Positions 48,903 through 58,246 of a DNA stretch of 64,000 bases are shown here, piece after piece. A model generated the notes under the pieces. It was not told the DNA's origin, searched no databases, and worked only from the letters and a program-made list of their open reading frames with translations. Both the position numbers and the translations under genes were made by a program. The stretch's first letter is position 1. Every line of letters begins with the position of its first letter. This DNA is from Arthrobacter sp. ATA002 (GTDB lineage: Bacteria > Actinomycetota > Actinomycetes > Actinomycetales > Micrococcaceae): the NCBI RefSeq assembly GCF_026898095.1, contig NZ_CP114015.1, forward strand, positions 2,914,001-2,978,000, in the 5' to 3' direction.

Positions 48903-51900
48903 TGAGCACGAAGATCCTGCACCGTCCGGCACGCACCACCGCGCCGGCGCGCACCATGGAGACCTTTACCCTGGATGCACCGCCGCCGGTCGAGGCCGGT
49001 AAAACCGGCATGAACATGATGTCTCTCGTTCCGCTCCTGGGAGCAGGAGTGTCGATGACCGTCATGATGCTCTTCCGCGGGTCCCCGCTGGCAGCCGTGG
49101 GAGCACTGATGATGATCGTGACCATCATCGCCTCGGTGATTATGATGCTTAGCCAGCGGGGCCGGCAGGGAAAGCAGCGCCGGGAGCAGCGGGAAAACTA
49201 TCTGGAGTATCTGGAGCGCTCGCGGGCCACCCTTCGCTCCGATGAAGGCGCGGCCCTGTCCACGGCCCGGTCCGCCAGCCCGCCGCCGGATGCCCTGTTC
49301 GACGTCGTCCGCGACCCGCGGCGAATCTGGGAACGCCGGCGCTCCAACGAGGATTTCCTGCACGTGCGGATCGGAACCGGCGCGCGCCGCAACCGCGACA
49401 TTACTATCCTCAATACCGGATCGGCGCTTGCCCAAACGGACACGTTCATGTCCGCCGAGCTGGAAATCCTCAAGCGGCGGTACGAGACTACTCCGGGGCT
49501 GCCCCTGACCGTGCCGCTGGATTGCGCCGGCAACATTTCAGTGGTGGGCTCACGCGGGTTCGTGACTTCGGTGGCACGGCTGCTGCTCATCGAAGCTGCC
49601 GCATTCCATTCCCCCGAGGACCTGCATCTGGCCATGCTCCTGCCGGAGGACCGGCGCGGCAATTGGGAGTGGGCAACCTGGCTCCCGCATTTGGCGGACC
49701 AGAGCAGCACCCATGCCACGGGCCCGGTCCGGCGGCTTGCCCCCACAGCGGATGCCCTGGGTGAAGTCCTTTCCGACGACCTGAACAACCGCTCATCCCT
49801 GGCCGCCGAGTCCCGCAAGAACTTCCTGCGCGGCGGCGTCGGCACGTCACTCCCCCGATTGTTGATACTCAGCGATTCCTACGGCCGGCTTCCGGCGGAG
49901 ATCCGGCTCCCGGACCAGCAGGCGTCCGCCGCTTCACTGGGCATGACCACCCTCTTCCTGGTCGCCGACCGGCAGCAGGAGCCGGGCGAGGTGGCAGTGC
50001 GGATCACCGAGGCTGCCGACGGGGCTTTCACGGTGGAGAACTACCGAGGGGATCCGGTGCATCCGGACGTCGAGCACGGAACCCTGGACCGCCTTCCGGT
50101 GCCGCTGGCCGAGGCGCTGGCCCGGGAGCTGGCACCCCTCCGTCTGTCACCGGACTCGCTGGAGCACGACACTTCGGAAAACGCCCAGGGTTTCCTGGAA
50201 ATGCTGGGGTTGTCAGCCAGCCTTGACGAGGCCGACATCCGGCGGCTGTGGAAGCCCCGCGGTGAGGTCGATTTCCTGCGCGTGCCGCTGGGTCCCGACG
50301 ACCGGGGCCGCCCGGCGCTGCTCGATTTGAAGGAATCAGCGCAGTTCGGGCACGGTCCGCACGGTCTTTGCGTAGGCGCCACCGGATCGGGCAAATCTGA
50401 GATGCTTCGAAGCATGGTGGTCGGACTGCTGGCGACGCACTCTCCCGAAGTCCTGGCCATGGTGCTGGTGGATTACAAGGGCGGTGCCACCTTCGCCCCC
50501 TTCGCCGGTGCGCCGCAGGTCGCGGGGGTTATCACCAACCTGTCCGACGACGTCAGCCTGATCGAGCGCGTCTACGCCAGTCTGGCCGGCGAAATCCAAA
50601 GGCGGCAGGAAGTCCTCAAGGCGGCCGGCAACCTCGCCAACATCACCGACTATCAGCTGCACCGGCAGGAACTCCAAGCCGCAGGCCGCGACGTGGCGCC
50701 GCTGCCGCATTTGGTGGTGATCATCGACGAATTCGGCGAGCTGCTCACCGCCCGTCCGGATTTCATCGAACTGTTCCTCTCGATCGGCCGGATCGGACGT
50801 TCCATTGGAGTTCATCTGCTGCTTTCCAGCCAGCGGATCGAGGGCGGAAGCTGCGCGGCCTGGATACCTATCTCAGCTACCGCATCGGCCTGCGCACCCT
50901 GTCGGAAACGGAGTCCCGGACGGTTCTTGACACCCCCGATGCCTTTCATCTGCCCCCGGTGCCGGGCTTCGGCTACTTGAAGGTGGACACCACGACCTAT
51001 ACCCGGTTCAAGGCCGGATACGTCTCCGGGCCGCTGGAAGCCGCCCGGGAGGAGGATGTATCCGCGGGAACGGAGGACCAGCCGGAGGTCCTGCCGGTTC
51101 CGCGCTACGCGGCGACCCTCGCCCAGGCGCCGGCCGCAGTACCGGCCGCAGGCGACGGGGACAGAACCGGGGACCGGGGCGGTGCCGGCGTCGGCACCGC
51201 AGGCGCGCCGCCGTCCACCCCATCCTCCAAGCGGACCATGGGCCCGACCGTCCTCTCCACGCTGATGGAGACCCTGTCCACGTTCCCGCGCGCGGTGGCC
51301 CCCATCTGGCTTCCGCCCCTGCCCCGGGGCATCGCCCTGGACCGGGCCGCCGGCGGGCTCGCCGGGGACAAGGGACTGAGGCTGGCCAGCGGCGGATCCC
51401 TGCGGATCCCGGTGGGCCTGCTGGATGACCCGGCCAAGCAGTGGCAGGGAATCTGGGAGCTGGACCTGGCGTCCAACGGCGGCAATGCGGCCATCGTGGG
51501 CGGGCCGCAGACCGGTAAAAGTACTGCCCTGCGCACCATTGTGGCCGCATTGTCGCTGACCCACAGCCCCGCCGAGGTAGGGATCTATGCCATTGACCTG
51601 CTTGGCAGCAGCCTGCTGCCGCTGGACGGGCTGCCGCACGTGGGCGGGGTGGCGGTACGTACAAACCGGGAAGTCATCCGCCGGACCGTGGATGAGCTCC
51701 TGTCCATGCTCGCCCACCGCGAGCACGTATTCGAAAAATATCAGGTGGATTCCCTGTCAACGCTGCGCCGGCGCTGCTCGGCCGGTGAAATCCGCGAGCT
51801 GCCCAGCGCGGACATCGTGCTGGTCCTGGACGGATACGGACAGCTCAGCGATGAATTTGAAGACGTCGAAAAGGCTGTCCACGGGCTGATCAGCCGCGGC

Positions 51901-52953
51901 GCCGGCTACGGCATCCATGTCATTGCCACCTGCTCGCGGATGAATGAGGTCCGGATTTCCCAGCAGAGTTTCTTCGGCAACCGGATCGAGCTGCGGCTGG
52001 CTGATCCCGGCGATTCGTCCCACGGGCGCAAGCTCGCCGAGGCAGTGAGCACGGACAGCCCCGGCAGGGCGTTGACGGACCGCAAGCTGCAGGGACACTT
52101 CGCGCTGCCGCGGCTGGATTCCGATCCCGACGGCGGATCCGCTGTAGAGGGCCTGCGGGACCTGGTGGCGGCGGTAGCGGCCTCCACTCCGGAACGGGCA
52201 ATGCAGGTCCGGGTCCTGCCCGGCGTGGCGTCCGCCGGCGCTGCTCCCACCCCCGACGCGGAGGCCTCCGTTCCGCTGGGGCTCCGGGAGACGGACCTGG
52301 GGACGGAAATACTGGACCTGCACGGCAGGGAACGGCACCTGCTGGTCATGGGCGACGACGGCTCCGGCAAGACCAATGTCATGCGCTCGGTGATCCGCCG
52401 GCTCCTGGAACAGCACCGCCCCGACGGCATTGTTTTCGCGGTGTTCGATCCGCGCCGGAGCCTGACCGGCGAAGTTCCGGCCGATTCGCTGGGCGGCTAC
52501 GCCACCAGTGCCGCGCTGGCGGACCAGCTCGCCGCCGCCGTCGCCGGTGAGCTGCAGAAACGCAGCACGGCGGCTCCGGCGGAACTGGCGGGCCTGCCGC
52601 GCATCGTGCTGGTTATTGACGACTATGACGTCCTGACCGCCGGCGGAGCCTCACCCTGAGCCGAGTTAACCCCGTTCCTGCCGCTGGCACCGGAAATTGG
52701 CCTGCACGCCGTCCTGTCCCGGCGGGTCCGCGGGGCCAGCCGCGGCATGTACGAAGCGTTCTTTACTTCGCTGCGGGATTCGGGCAGTGCAGCCCTGATC
52801 CTCTCCGGTGACCGGGCGGAAGGCACGCTGATCAACGGCGTTCGGGCCCGAACGCTGCCGCCGGGACGGGCCCAGCTGATCCAGCCGGGCAGGCCGGTTC
52901 AGGTGCTGCAGCTGTTCCTTAACGACGGCGCCGTCCTCGCCGGCACCGGGTAG
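48902..52953 (+). CDS. eccC: Type VII secretion ATPase EccC, one frameshift and one in-frame TGA
   Basis: Motor and substrate-recognition protein of ESX secretion. Two membrane helices near the N-terminus (about 38-95), then three FtsK/SpoIIIE ATPase domains: domain 1 Walker A GATGSGKSEMLR (about residue 495) and Walker B LVVIIDEFGELL, domain 2 GGPQTGKSTALR (about 868) and VLVLDGYGQL, domain 3 GDDGSGKTNVMR (about 1150) and VLVIDDYDVL. A frameshift occurs at about 50848 (SSQRIEGG, then KLRGLDTYLSYR; one added A). A TGA at 52657 is followed by in-frame homologous sequence AELTPFLPLAPEIGLHAVLS. Repaired length about 1350 residues. Confidence 0.92.
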
Positions 52954-52980
52954 CGCCAGCGCCAGTGGCCGGCGCGGCCG

Positions 52981-53811
52981 TCAGTCGGTGCTGCCCGAAG
53001 CGGGCTGGGCCTCCGCTGCGCCGGGAAGAACCGCCGCCGGCACACTGCTTTCCAGGGAACCCTCGACGTCGACGACCAGGACGGTGATGTTATCGCGGCC
53101 ACCGGAGCGCAGCGCTGCCTCCACCATGGAGGCGCAGGCGTCCTGCGGATTGGCGACCGAGGAGAGGATCTGCTGGAGCTGCGCGTCGCTGACCTCTCCG
53201 GTCAGCCCATCCGAGCAGACCAGCAGGCGGTCTCCGGGCTCCACCGGAATGAGCCAGTAGTCGGCGCCTGTGTCGCTGCCCGTTCCCAGCGCGCGGGTAA
53301 CTACGTGGCGGCGGGGATGGATGAGTGCTTCATCCGGCGTAATCTGGCCCATATTCACCAGTTCCTGGACCTCGCTGTGGTCCACGGTGATCTGCTCCAG
53401 TGCTCCGTTCGTGAGGCGGTAGGTCCGGGAGTCTCCCACGTTGAAGACGAGCCAGCTGGGCCGGCCGGAGTCGCTGCGGACCAGGACGGCGCCGGTCAGC
53501 GTGGTGCCGGCACGGCCGCCCGTCGCATCGCGGATGCCGGCGTCAGCTTCGCGCAGCAGCAGCTGCAGGTCGGCGGATCCAACCTCAGGCAGGTGCTCGC
53601 CGATAAACGGTGCCTCGCCCAGCGTGCGGACGCAGATGCTGCTGGCCACTTCGCCGGCTTCGTGTCCGCCCATGCCGTCGGCGACGGCGAACACAGGGTC
53701 CGCGGCAATCAGCGAATCCTCGTTCTGGTCCCGGCGCAGGCCGCGGTCGGAAGCGTAGCCAAAGACTGCACGGACGTCCAGGCCCTGGGATGTCGTTTCG
53801 TCGGAGTTCAT
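52981..53811 (-). CDS. PP2C-type protein serine/threonine phosphatase
   Basis: 276 residues with the PP2C metal motifs RRDQNEDSL, AVADGMGGHEAGE, VFNVGDSRTYRL, LVCSDGLTGEV and GGRDNITVLVVDV. No membrane segment, so cytosolic, in the manner of PstP/PrpC catalytic domains. No partner kinase gene is in the window. Convergent with eccC. The gap to the adenylate cyclase holds its promoter side and no recognised element. Confidence 0.95.
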   Translation of the reverse strand: MNSDETTSQGLDVRAVFGYASDRGLRRDQNEDSLIAADPVFAVADGMGGHEAGEVASSICVRTLGEAPFIGEHLPEVGSADLQLLLREADAGIRDATGGRAGTTLTGAVLVRSDSGRPSWLVFNVGDSRTYRLTNGALEQITVDHSEVQELVNMGQITPDEALIHPRRHVVTRALGTGSDTGADYWLIPVEPGDRLLVCSDGLTGEVSDAQLQQILSSVANPQDACASMVEAALRSGGRDNITVLVVDVEGSLESSVPAAVLPGAAEAQPASGSTD

Positions 53812-53974
53812 TCACGCCCTATCCGGAAGCTGCCCGTTGCGGTGGTTCGCAGTAGTGACACATCTTACGCATTTCTCCTGCTTACCCTAGCCGAATGCGC
53901 TGGACCTGTGCCCAACCGCCGGCGGGACTGCGTGCGGCGGGCCCGCGCGGGCGGACAGCGGGGGCCGCCGGCCG

Positions 53975-55186
53975 TCAGTCGAGGATCAGGCCGGGCCCGG
54001 TGCCCCGGGCAAGGGTGACCGGGTGGATTTCTCCGAATCCGCGGACGTTGCGCGGCTGGTGCGGAATCAGCACAAACCGGTCGTTGTGCCGCAGGGCGGC
54101 GGCTGTGGAGGCGTCCGTCAGGACGGTGCCGGGCTCCGCGAGCGACGTCAGCCGCGACGCCAGGTTGACGGTGGGACCGTAAATGTCGCCCAGCCGGGAA
54201 AGCACCCGCCCCCAGACCAGGGACACGCGGGCCGCCGGCAGCAGGTCGTCTTCGGTGAAAGCCTTGGCCAGTGCAAGGGAAATTTCGGCTCCGGCCTCGG
54301 GCGTCTCGGCGTTGAAGAGCACTTCGTCGCCGATGGTCTTAACCAGCCGCCCGCCGCCGACCGAAATGATCTCCGCGCACTTGTGCTCGAAGCGCTGGAC
54401 CATGTGCGCCAGCGTCTTCTCGTTCATCTGCCGTGACAGGGAAGTGTAGGAAACCAGGTCCGCAAAGCCGACGGCGCGGGCCAGCGGCAGCGGATTGTCA
54501 TCCGAGGCGGAACCGTCGTGGCTGGCCAATCCGGCTTCGGCCCGCAGCGCCAGGCGCTGCACGGCGGAGTTCATCTGCCGTTTCCAGGCGTAGACAAGTG
54601 TTTTTTCCAGCGGCTCGATCAGGGCCGGGAGGGCGGCGACGAGCGCCTTGCGGGCTTCGGCGTCGGGAATCCCGCGCTGCACCACCATTTCCTCCACCAG
54701 CGCTTCGATCTGCCACACCACCATCCGGTCGGTCATCTGCCCGATGGAGCGCATGATCGAGATGGCTGCTTCCTCGGTCAGCTGCTCATCCCGGACCAGT
54801 TCGATCACCGTCGTCAGGGCCTCCCGGTCCTGTTCGGTGAAGAACACGGCGTCGTCGTCGAGATTGGGGAAGCCCATTGCCCGCCAGAGTTTGCGGGCGG
54901 AGAGCAGTGACACGCCGGCCTCGGCTGCGGCCTCGCGCCGCTTCAGGGTGCGCGGGCCGCCGATTAGCTGGGCTTCGAGCCTGCGGACGTCCTCGCGGTC
55001 AATGGCGGCCGAGGCAGCGCCGGAGTTCGTGCCGCCGGCGCCGCCTGTACTGTCTGCACCTGCGGAAGGCCGGGCGTTGTCCGAAGACCCGGCGCCGGGC
55101 CGGGCCCGGGGAGGAACGGCCGGCATGGACAGGGTCATGGGCTCCGGATCGGCTGTACGGTCGGCGTCGCGGCCTTCTTCACTCAT
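53975..55186 (-). CDS. Adenylate cyclase class III, Rv1264-like with N-terminal regulatory domain
   Basis: 403 residues from ATG 55186, which follows GGGAGGGAAC. Residues 1-65 are Pro/Ala/Ser-rich. Residues about 70-205 match the adenylate cyclase regulatory domain (RREAAAEAGVSLLSARKLW), which in Rv1264 makes activity pH-dependent. The catalytic domain (about 235-395) has metal Asp243 (VGFADLVSYTS) and Asp287 (TIGDEVLF), adenine-position Lys283, and GPTVNLASRL with transition-state Asn and Arg. It overlaps the PH-domain gene by 8 bp. Confidence 0.93.
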   Translation of the reverse strand: MSEEGRDADRTADPEPMTLSMPAVPPRARPGAGSSDNARPSAGADSTGGAGGTNSGAASAAIDREDVRRLEAQLIGGPRTLKRREAAAEAGVSLLSARKLWRAMGFPNLDDDAVFFTEQDREALTTVIELVRDEQLTEEAAISIMRSIGQMTDRMVVWQIEALVEEMVVQRGIPDAEARKALVAALPALIEPLEKTLVYAWKRQMNSAVQRLALRAEAGLASHDGSASDDNPLPLARAVGFADLVSYTSLSRQMNEKTLAHMVQRFEHKCAEIISVGGGRLVKTIGDEVLFNAETPEAGAEISLALAKAFTEDDLLPAARVSLVWGRVLSRLGDIYGPTVNLASRLTSLAEPGTVLTDASTAAALRHNDRFVLIPHQPRNVRGFGEIHPVTLARGTGPGLILD

Positions 55187-55754
55187 GTTCCCTCCCTTCG
55201 TAGTCGTAATCCCCATTTCCTTCCATATCTACACCATCGAACATGGCGGTCAGCGGCAGCTCCCCTATCGCAGCCAACACAATGGCCTTGAACTTGTGGA
55301 CCTCCGGAACGTGTTCGTAGTGGACCACCCGGTCGTAGCCGACGTCCACCGCCAGCGTCCCTGAACGCTGCATCCGGTCCGTCACGGTCTGCCACACCTC
55401 GAGCTGGAAAACCGATGCCAGCGCCAGTTCGCGTTCCCGCCGGCCCAGCACGCCCTGCCGGTGAATCAGGCGGCGGTTCGTCACGATATAGCGCGCAAAG
55501 GCCCAGCGCAGCACCGGCGGGAGGCTGAAGCGCATCAGCAGCACGGCGGCAACGGCGACGACGGCGGCCTGCAGATACGCATGCCAGCCGGCCACCTGCC
55601 CGGGCAGGGAATCCCGGTCAAGATAGCCGTAGCCGAATCCGGCGGCGGCGCACACCAGGACGGCCAGGGCAACGGGCCACACCAGCTGGCGGGCGTGGGG
55701 CCGGCTGGCCACGATGATGCGTTCGCCCGGCGCCAGGTCCAGCCGGATTCTCAC
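55179..55754 (-). CDS. PH (bPH2) domain membrane protein
   Basis: 191 residues: N-terminal GERIIVASRPHARQLVWPV, two membrane segments (about 26-43 and 60-78), then a bacterial PH-like domain RYIVTNRRLIHRQGVLGRRERELALASV. Function of the family is unknown. GTG start overlaps the birA stop as GTGA. Confidence 0.85.
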   Translation of the reverse strand: MRIRLDLAPGERIIVASRPHARQLVWPVALAVLVCAAAGFGYGYLDRDSLPGQVAGWHAYLQAAVVAVAAVLLMRFSLPPVLRWAFARYIVTNRRLIHRQGVLGRRERELALASVFQLEVWQTVTDRMQRSGTLAVDVGYDRVVHYEHVPEVHKFKAIVLAAIGELPLTAMFDGVDMEGNGDYDYEGREHE

Positions 55755-56635
55755 GCCTGCACGGCGCGCAGGTGCACGACGTCGCCCGCCACCACCGCAT
55801 GCCGCTCACCAAGTTCATCGACCAGGATCAGCGATCCGTAGGTATCCAGGGCCACCGCGCGTCCGGTCAGGGTTTTTCCGCCGGGCAGCTCGGCGCGAAC
55901 CTCCTGCCCCAGGGTCACCATCCGCGCCCGGACCTTCTCCAGCAGCGAGGTCCCGTCCGTCCACGGCCGGGAGGCATCGCCGTCGACTGCGCAAAACTCG
56001 CGGTACGTGCGGGCCAGTTCACGCAAATAATCCTCGAGCAGAATGTTGCGGTCGGTGGTGGAGGCGTACTCCATCAACAGCGAGGTGGCCGTGGGAACGG
56101 GCAGGTCCTCGTCCGTCAGCGACACATTCATCCCGGCGCCGACGACGACGGCGGGAGGAGCTCCGCTGGAATCCATCACCAGCTGCGCCAGGACTCCGGC
56201 CAGTTTGCGTCCGTCCACCATGACGTCGTTGGGCCACTTCAGGCGGGCTTCGACGCCGGTGCGCCCGGCCACGGATCCGGACAACGCCAGCGCGGCCAGC
56301 AGGGACAGCCAGCCGTAGGACTGGGTGGGAAGCGGCCGGCCGGCGTCGTTGACCGGCCGGAGCAGGACACTGACAAACAGCGATGAACACGGCGGGGCAA
56401 TCCAGGCCCGGCCCAGCCGCCCCTTGCCGGCGGTCTGCATTTCGGCGGTCAGGACCGACAGGTCCGGAAAGCCGGAGGGATCAAGCCGTGCTGCGTCGGC
56501 CAGGTCCGTGTTCGTGGAACCGGTTTCTGCCACGACGTCCAGCCGGGGCAGGGGGCCCTGCGGCGCCAGGAGCGCAGCCCGCAGGCGCTCCTGATCAAGC
56601 CCCGGTCTTTCCATGCTGGAGTAGCGCAAATGCAT
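55751..56635 (-). CDS. birA: Biotin--[acetyl-CoA-carboxylase] ligase
   Basis: Attaches biotin to the carboxylase biotin carrier. 294 residues from MHLRYSS; biotin/ATP-binding AGKGRLGRAW (GKGRLGR at 70-76), LKWPNDVMVDGRKLAGVL and the C-terminal SH3-like domain. No N-terminal HTH, so monofunctional. It lies 1.6 kb from the carboxylase beta subunit, on the opposite strand. Confidence 0.95.
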   Translation of the reverse strand: MHLRYSSMERPGLDQERLRAALLAPQGPLPRLDVVAETGSTNTDLADAARLDPSGFPDLSVLTAEMQTAGKGRLGRAWIAPPCSSLFVSVLLRPVNDAGRPLPTQSYGWLSLLAALALSGSVAGRTGVEARLKWPNDVMVDGRKLAGVLAQLVMDSSGAPPAVVVGAGMNVSLTDEDLPVPTATSLLMEYASTTDRNILLEDYLRELARTYREFCAVDGDASRPWTDGTSLLEKVRARMVTLGQEVRAELPGGKTLTGRAVALDTYGSLILVDELGERHAVVAGDVVHLRAVQA

Positions 56636-56703
56636 GCTTCCGATCTTACGCGGGTGCCCGGACATTCCCGCCTGTCCGGGTCCCGCCGCCGGCCGCGCCG
56701 GTC

Positions 56704-56906
56704 CGTGCCGCCGCCGCCCTTACCCCGCCGGTCCACCGGGCCGGGCCGCCACCGGGCCGGGCCGCCACCGGGCCAGGTCCCGGGCCGTGCCCCGGCACCG
56801 CAGCATCCCGCCGTCGTGCCGCCGCCTCCCTTACCCCGCCGGTCCACCGGGCCAGGTCCCGGGCCGTGCCCCGGCACCGCAGCATCTCGCCGTCGTGCCG
56901 CCGCCG
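56704..56906. repeat. Family F direct repeat upstream of birA
   Basis: A block of about 90-120 bp is duplicated (about 56704-56826 and 56816-56906), containing CTTACCCCGCCGGTCCACCG, CCGGGCCGTGCCCCGGCACC and CGCCGTCGTGCCGCCGCC in each copy. The first copy has two extra short CCGGGCCGCCA insertions. The gap has no gene. Confidence 0.85.
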
Positions 56907-56924
56907 CGCAGGGAATACGCCCTC

Positions 56925-57773
56925 CTAGAGGAAGAAGTCCTGCATCAGCTGGTCTTCGGGCGCGCCTAGTGAGTAGGGGCGGAAGTCGGTGATGCCTTCC
57001 TCGCGGAGGACCTGCTCATCGGTGTAGAAGTTGCCGGTGGTTTCGCGGCTGGGGCGGGTCAGGACGGCGTGGGCGGCGTCGGCCATGATGTCCGCGCTGC
57101 GCGAGGCGGCGGCCATCTTTTCGCCGCCGAGGTTGCGGATGGCGGCCGTGTCGATCGCAGTGACGGGCCAGAGCGAATTCACGGCCACGCCGTCGTTCTT
57201 CAGTTCCTCCGCCAGCCCGAGCGTGGTCAGGGACATCCCGTATTTGGCCATTGTGTAGGCCAGGTAGGATCCGGCCCACTTGGGATCGAGGTTCAGCGGC
57301 GGGGAAAGCGTCAGGATGTGCGGGTTCTCCGACCGGCGCAGGGCGTCAAGGGAGAATTTGGAGAGCATGAACGTGCCGCGGACGTTGATGTCAGCCATCA
57401 GGTCGTAGCTCTTCATGGTGACATCGTCGGTGTTCCGCAGGTCGATGGCGGAGGCGTTGTTCACCACGATGTCGATGCCGCCGAAGCGCTCGACCGTCTC
57501 GGCCACGGCACGGGCGACGTCGTCATCATTGCGCACATCGCCAATGATCGGCAGGGCCTTGCCGCCGGCCGCCTCCAGCTGCTCTGCCGCGGTGTAGACC
57601 GTGCCGGCCAGCTTGGGGTGGGGTTCGGCGGTTTTGGCCATGATGGCGATGTTCGCGCCGTCGGCAGCCGCGCGCAGCGCAATGGCCAGGCCGATGCCGC
57701 GGCTGCCGCCGGACATGAGGATGGTGCGGCCGGCGAGGGAACGGGTCTGGGCATCGGATGTGAGAGAAGTCAT
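56925..57773 (-). CDS. Short-chain dehydrogenase/reductase (HSDL2-like)
   Basis: 282 residues, NAD(P)-binding SGGSRGIGLAIALRAAADG, DIVVNNASAIDL, and catalytic YxxxK as AYTMAKYGMSLTT, preceded by HILTLSPPLNLDP, as in the HSDL2 group. Substrate unknown. Single gene convergent to none; its 5' end faces the Family A array and the carboxylase promoter. Confidence 0.88.
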   Translation of the reverse strand: MTSLTSDAQTRSLAGRTILMSGGSRGIGLAIALRAAADGANIAIMAKTAEPHPKLAGTVYTAAEQLEAAGGKALPIIGDVRNDDDVARAVAETVERFGGIDIVVNNASAIDLRNTDDVTMKSYDLMADINVRGTFMLSKFSLDALRRSENPHILTLSPPLNLDPKWAGSYLAYTMAKYGMSLTTLGLAEELKNDGVAVNSLWPVTAIDTAAIRNLGGEKMAAASRSADIMADAAHAVLTRPSRETTGNFYTDEQVLREEGITDFRPYSLGAPEDQLMQDFFL

Positions 57774-57877
57774 GGCAACAGGCTAATACACCGCAGGACA
57801 ATATGTTACTCACCAGTAACATCCGTCTGGGGAGTTCGTCTGGCGGGCACCTCTGCCGTTCAGTGCCCGGCGGCCCG

Positions 57878-57998
57878 TCCGTTGTACAGATAACGGGCCT
57901 CCACCCCATCCGTTGTACAGATAACGGGCCTCCACCCCATCCGTTGTACAGATAACGGGCTTCCACCGACTCTTTGAGCCCGTTATCTGTACAACGGA
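57878..57998. repeat. Family A dyad repeat, array 3 (three direct and one inverted copy)
   Basis: Three direct copies of TCCGTTGTACAGATAACGGG start at 57878, 57909 and 57940, a strict 31-bp period with identical 8-9 bp spacers (CCACCCCA). The last copy pairs over about 21 bp with an inverted copy at 57977-57998. The array lies in the divergent intergenic region between the SDR gene and the carboxylase gene; the rest of 57774-58246 holds the dyad at 58100-58115 and the carboxylase promoter. Confidence 0.93.
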
Positions 57999-58099
57999 AT
58001 CCAGCACCGGCCGAAGACGCCGACGCCGGACAGCGGACGCCACTAGCTGTCAACCGTCCCCGTACCGCACAACCCCGGCCAAGCCCAGCAGCGCGAAAT

Positions 58100-58115
58100 T
58101 GTAGGATCCCTACAC
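58100..58115. promoter_or_regulatory. Palindromic operator candidate upstream of the carboxylase
   Basis: TGTAGG-ATC-CCTACA, a perfect dyad with 6-bp arms, about 130 bp upstream of the carboxylase start. The regulator is not identified. Confidence 0.5.
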
Positions 58116-58246
58116 CGGGGCTCAGCGAATGCCCTCACTAGACTGGATAAATCGCCGTGCACGTTGTGCAATTCCTACTTAACGCAGAAATCCCGCACCA
58201 GCACCGCCCGGCACACGCCCCATCCACTCAGCATTCCGGAGACCAG

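Noticed and set aside
52657-52659. Selenocysteine at the eccC TGA
   Set aside because: No selenocysteine insertion element is visible, the enzyme family is not a selenoprotein, and compensating indels explain it.
57878-57998. CRISPR array at array 3
   Set aside because: Spacers are only 8-9 bp and identical between copies.
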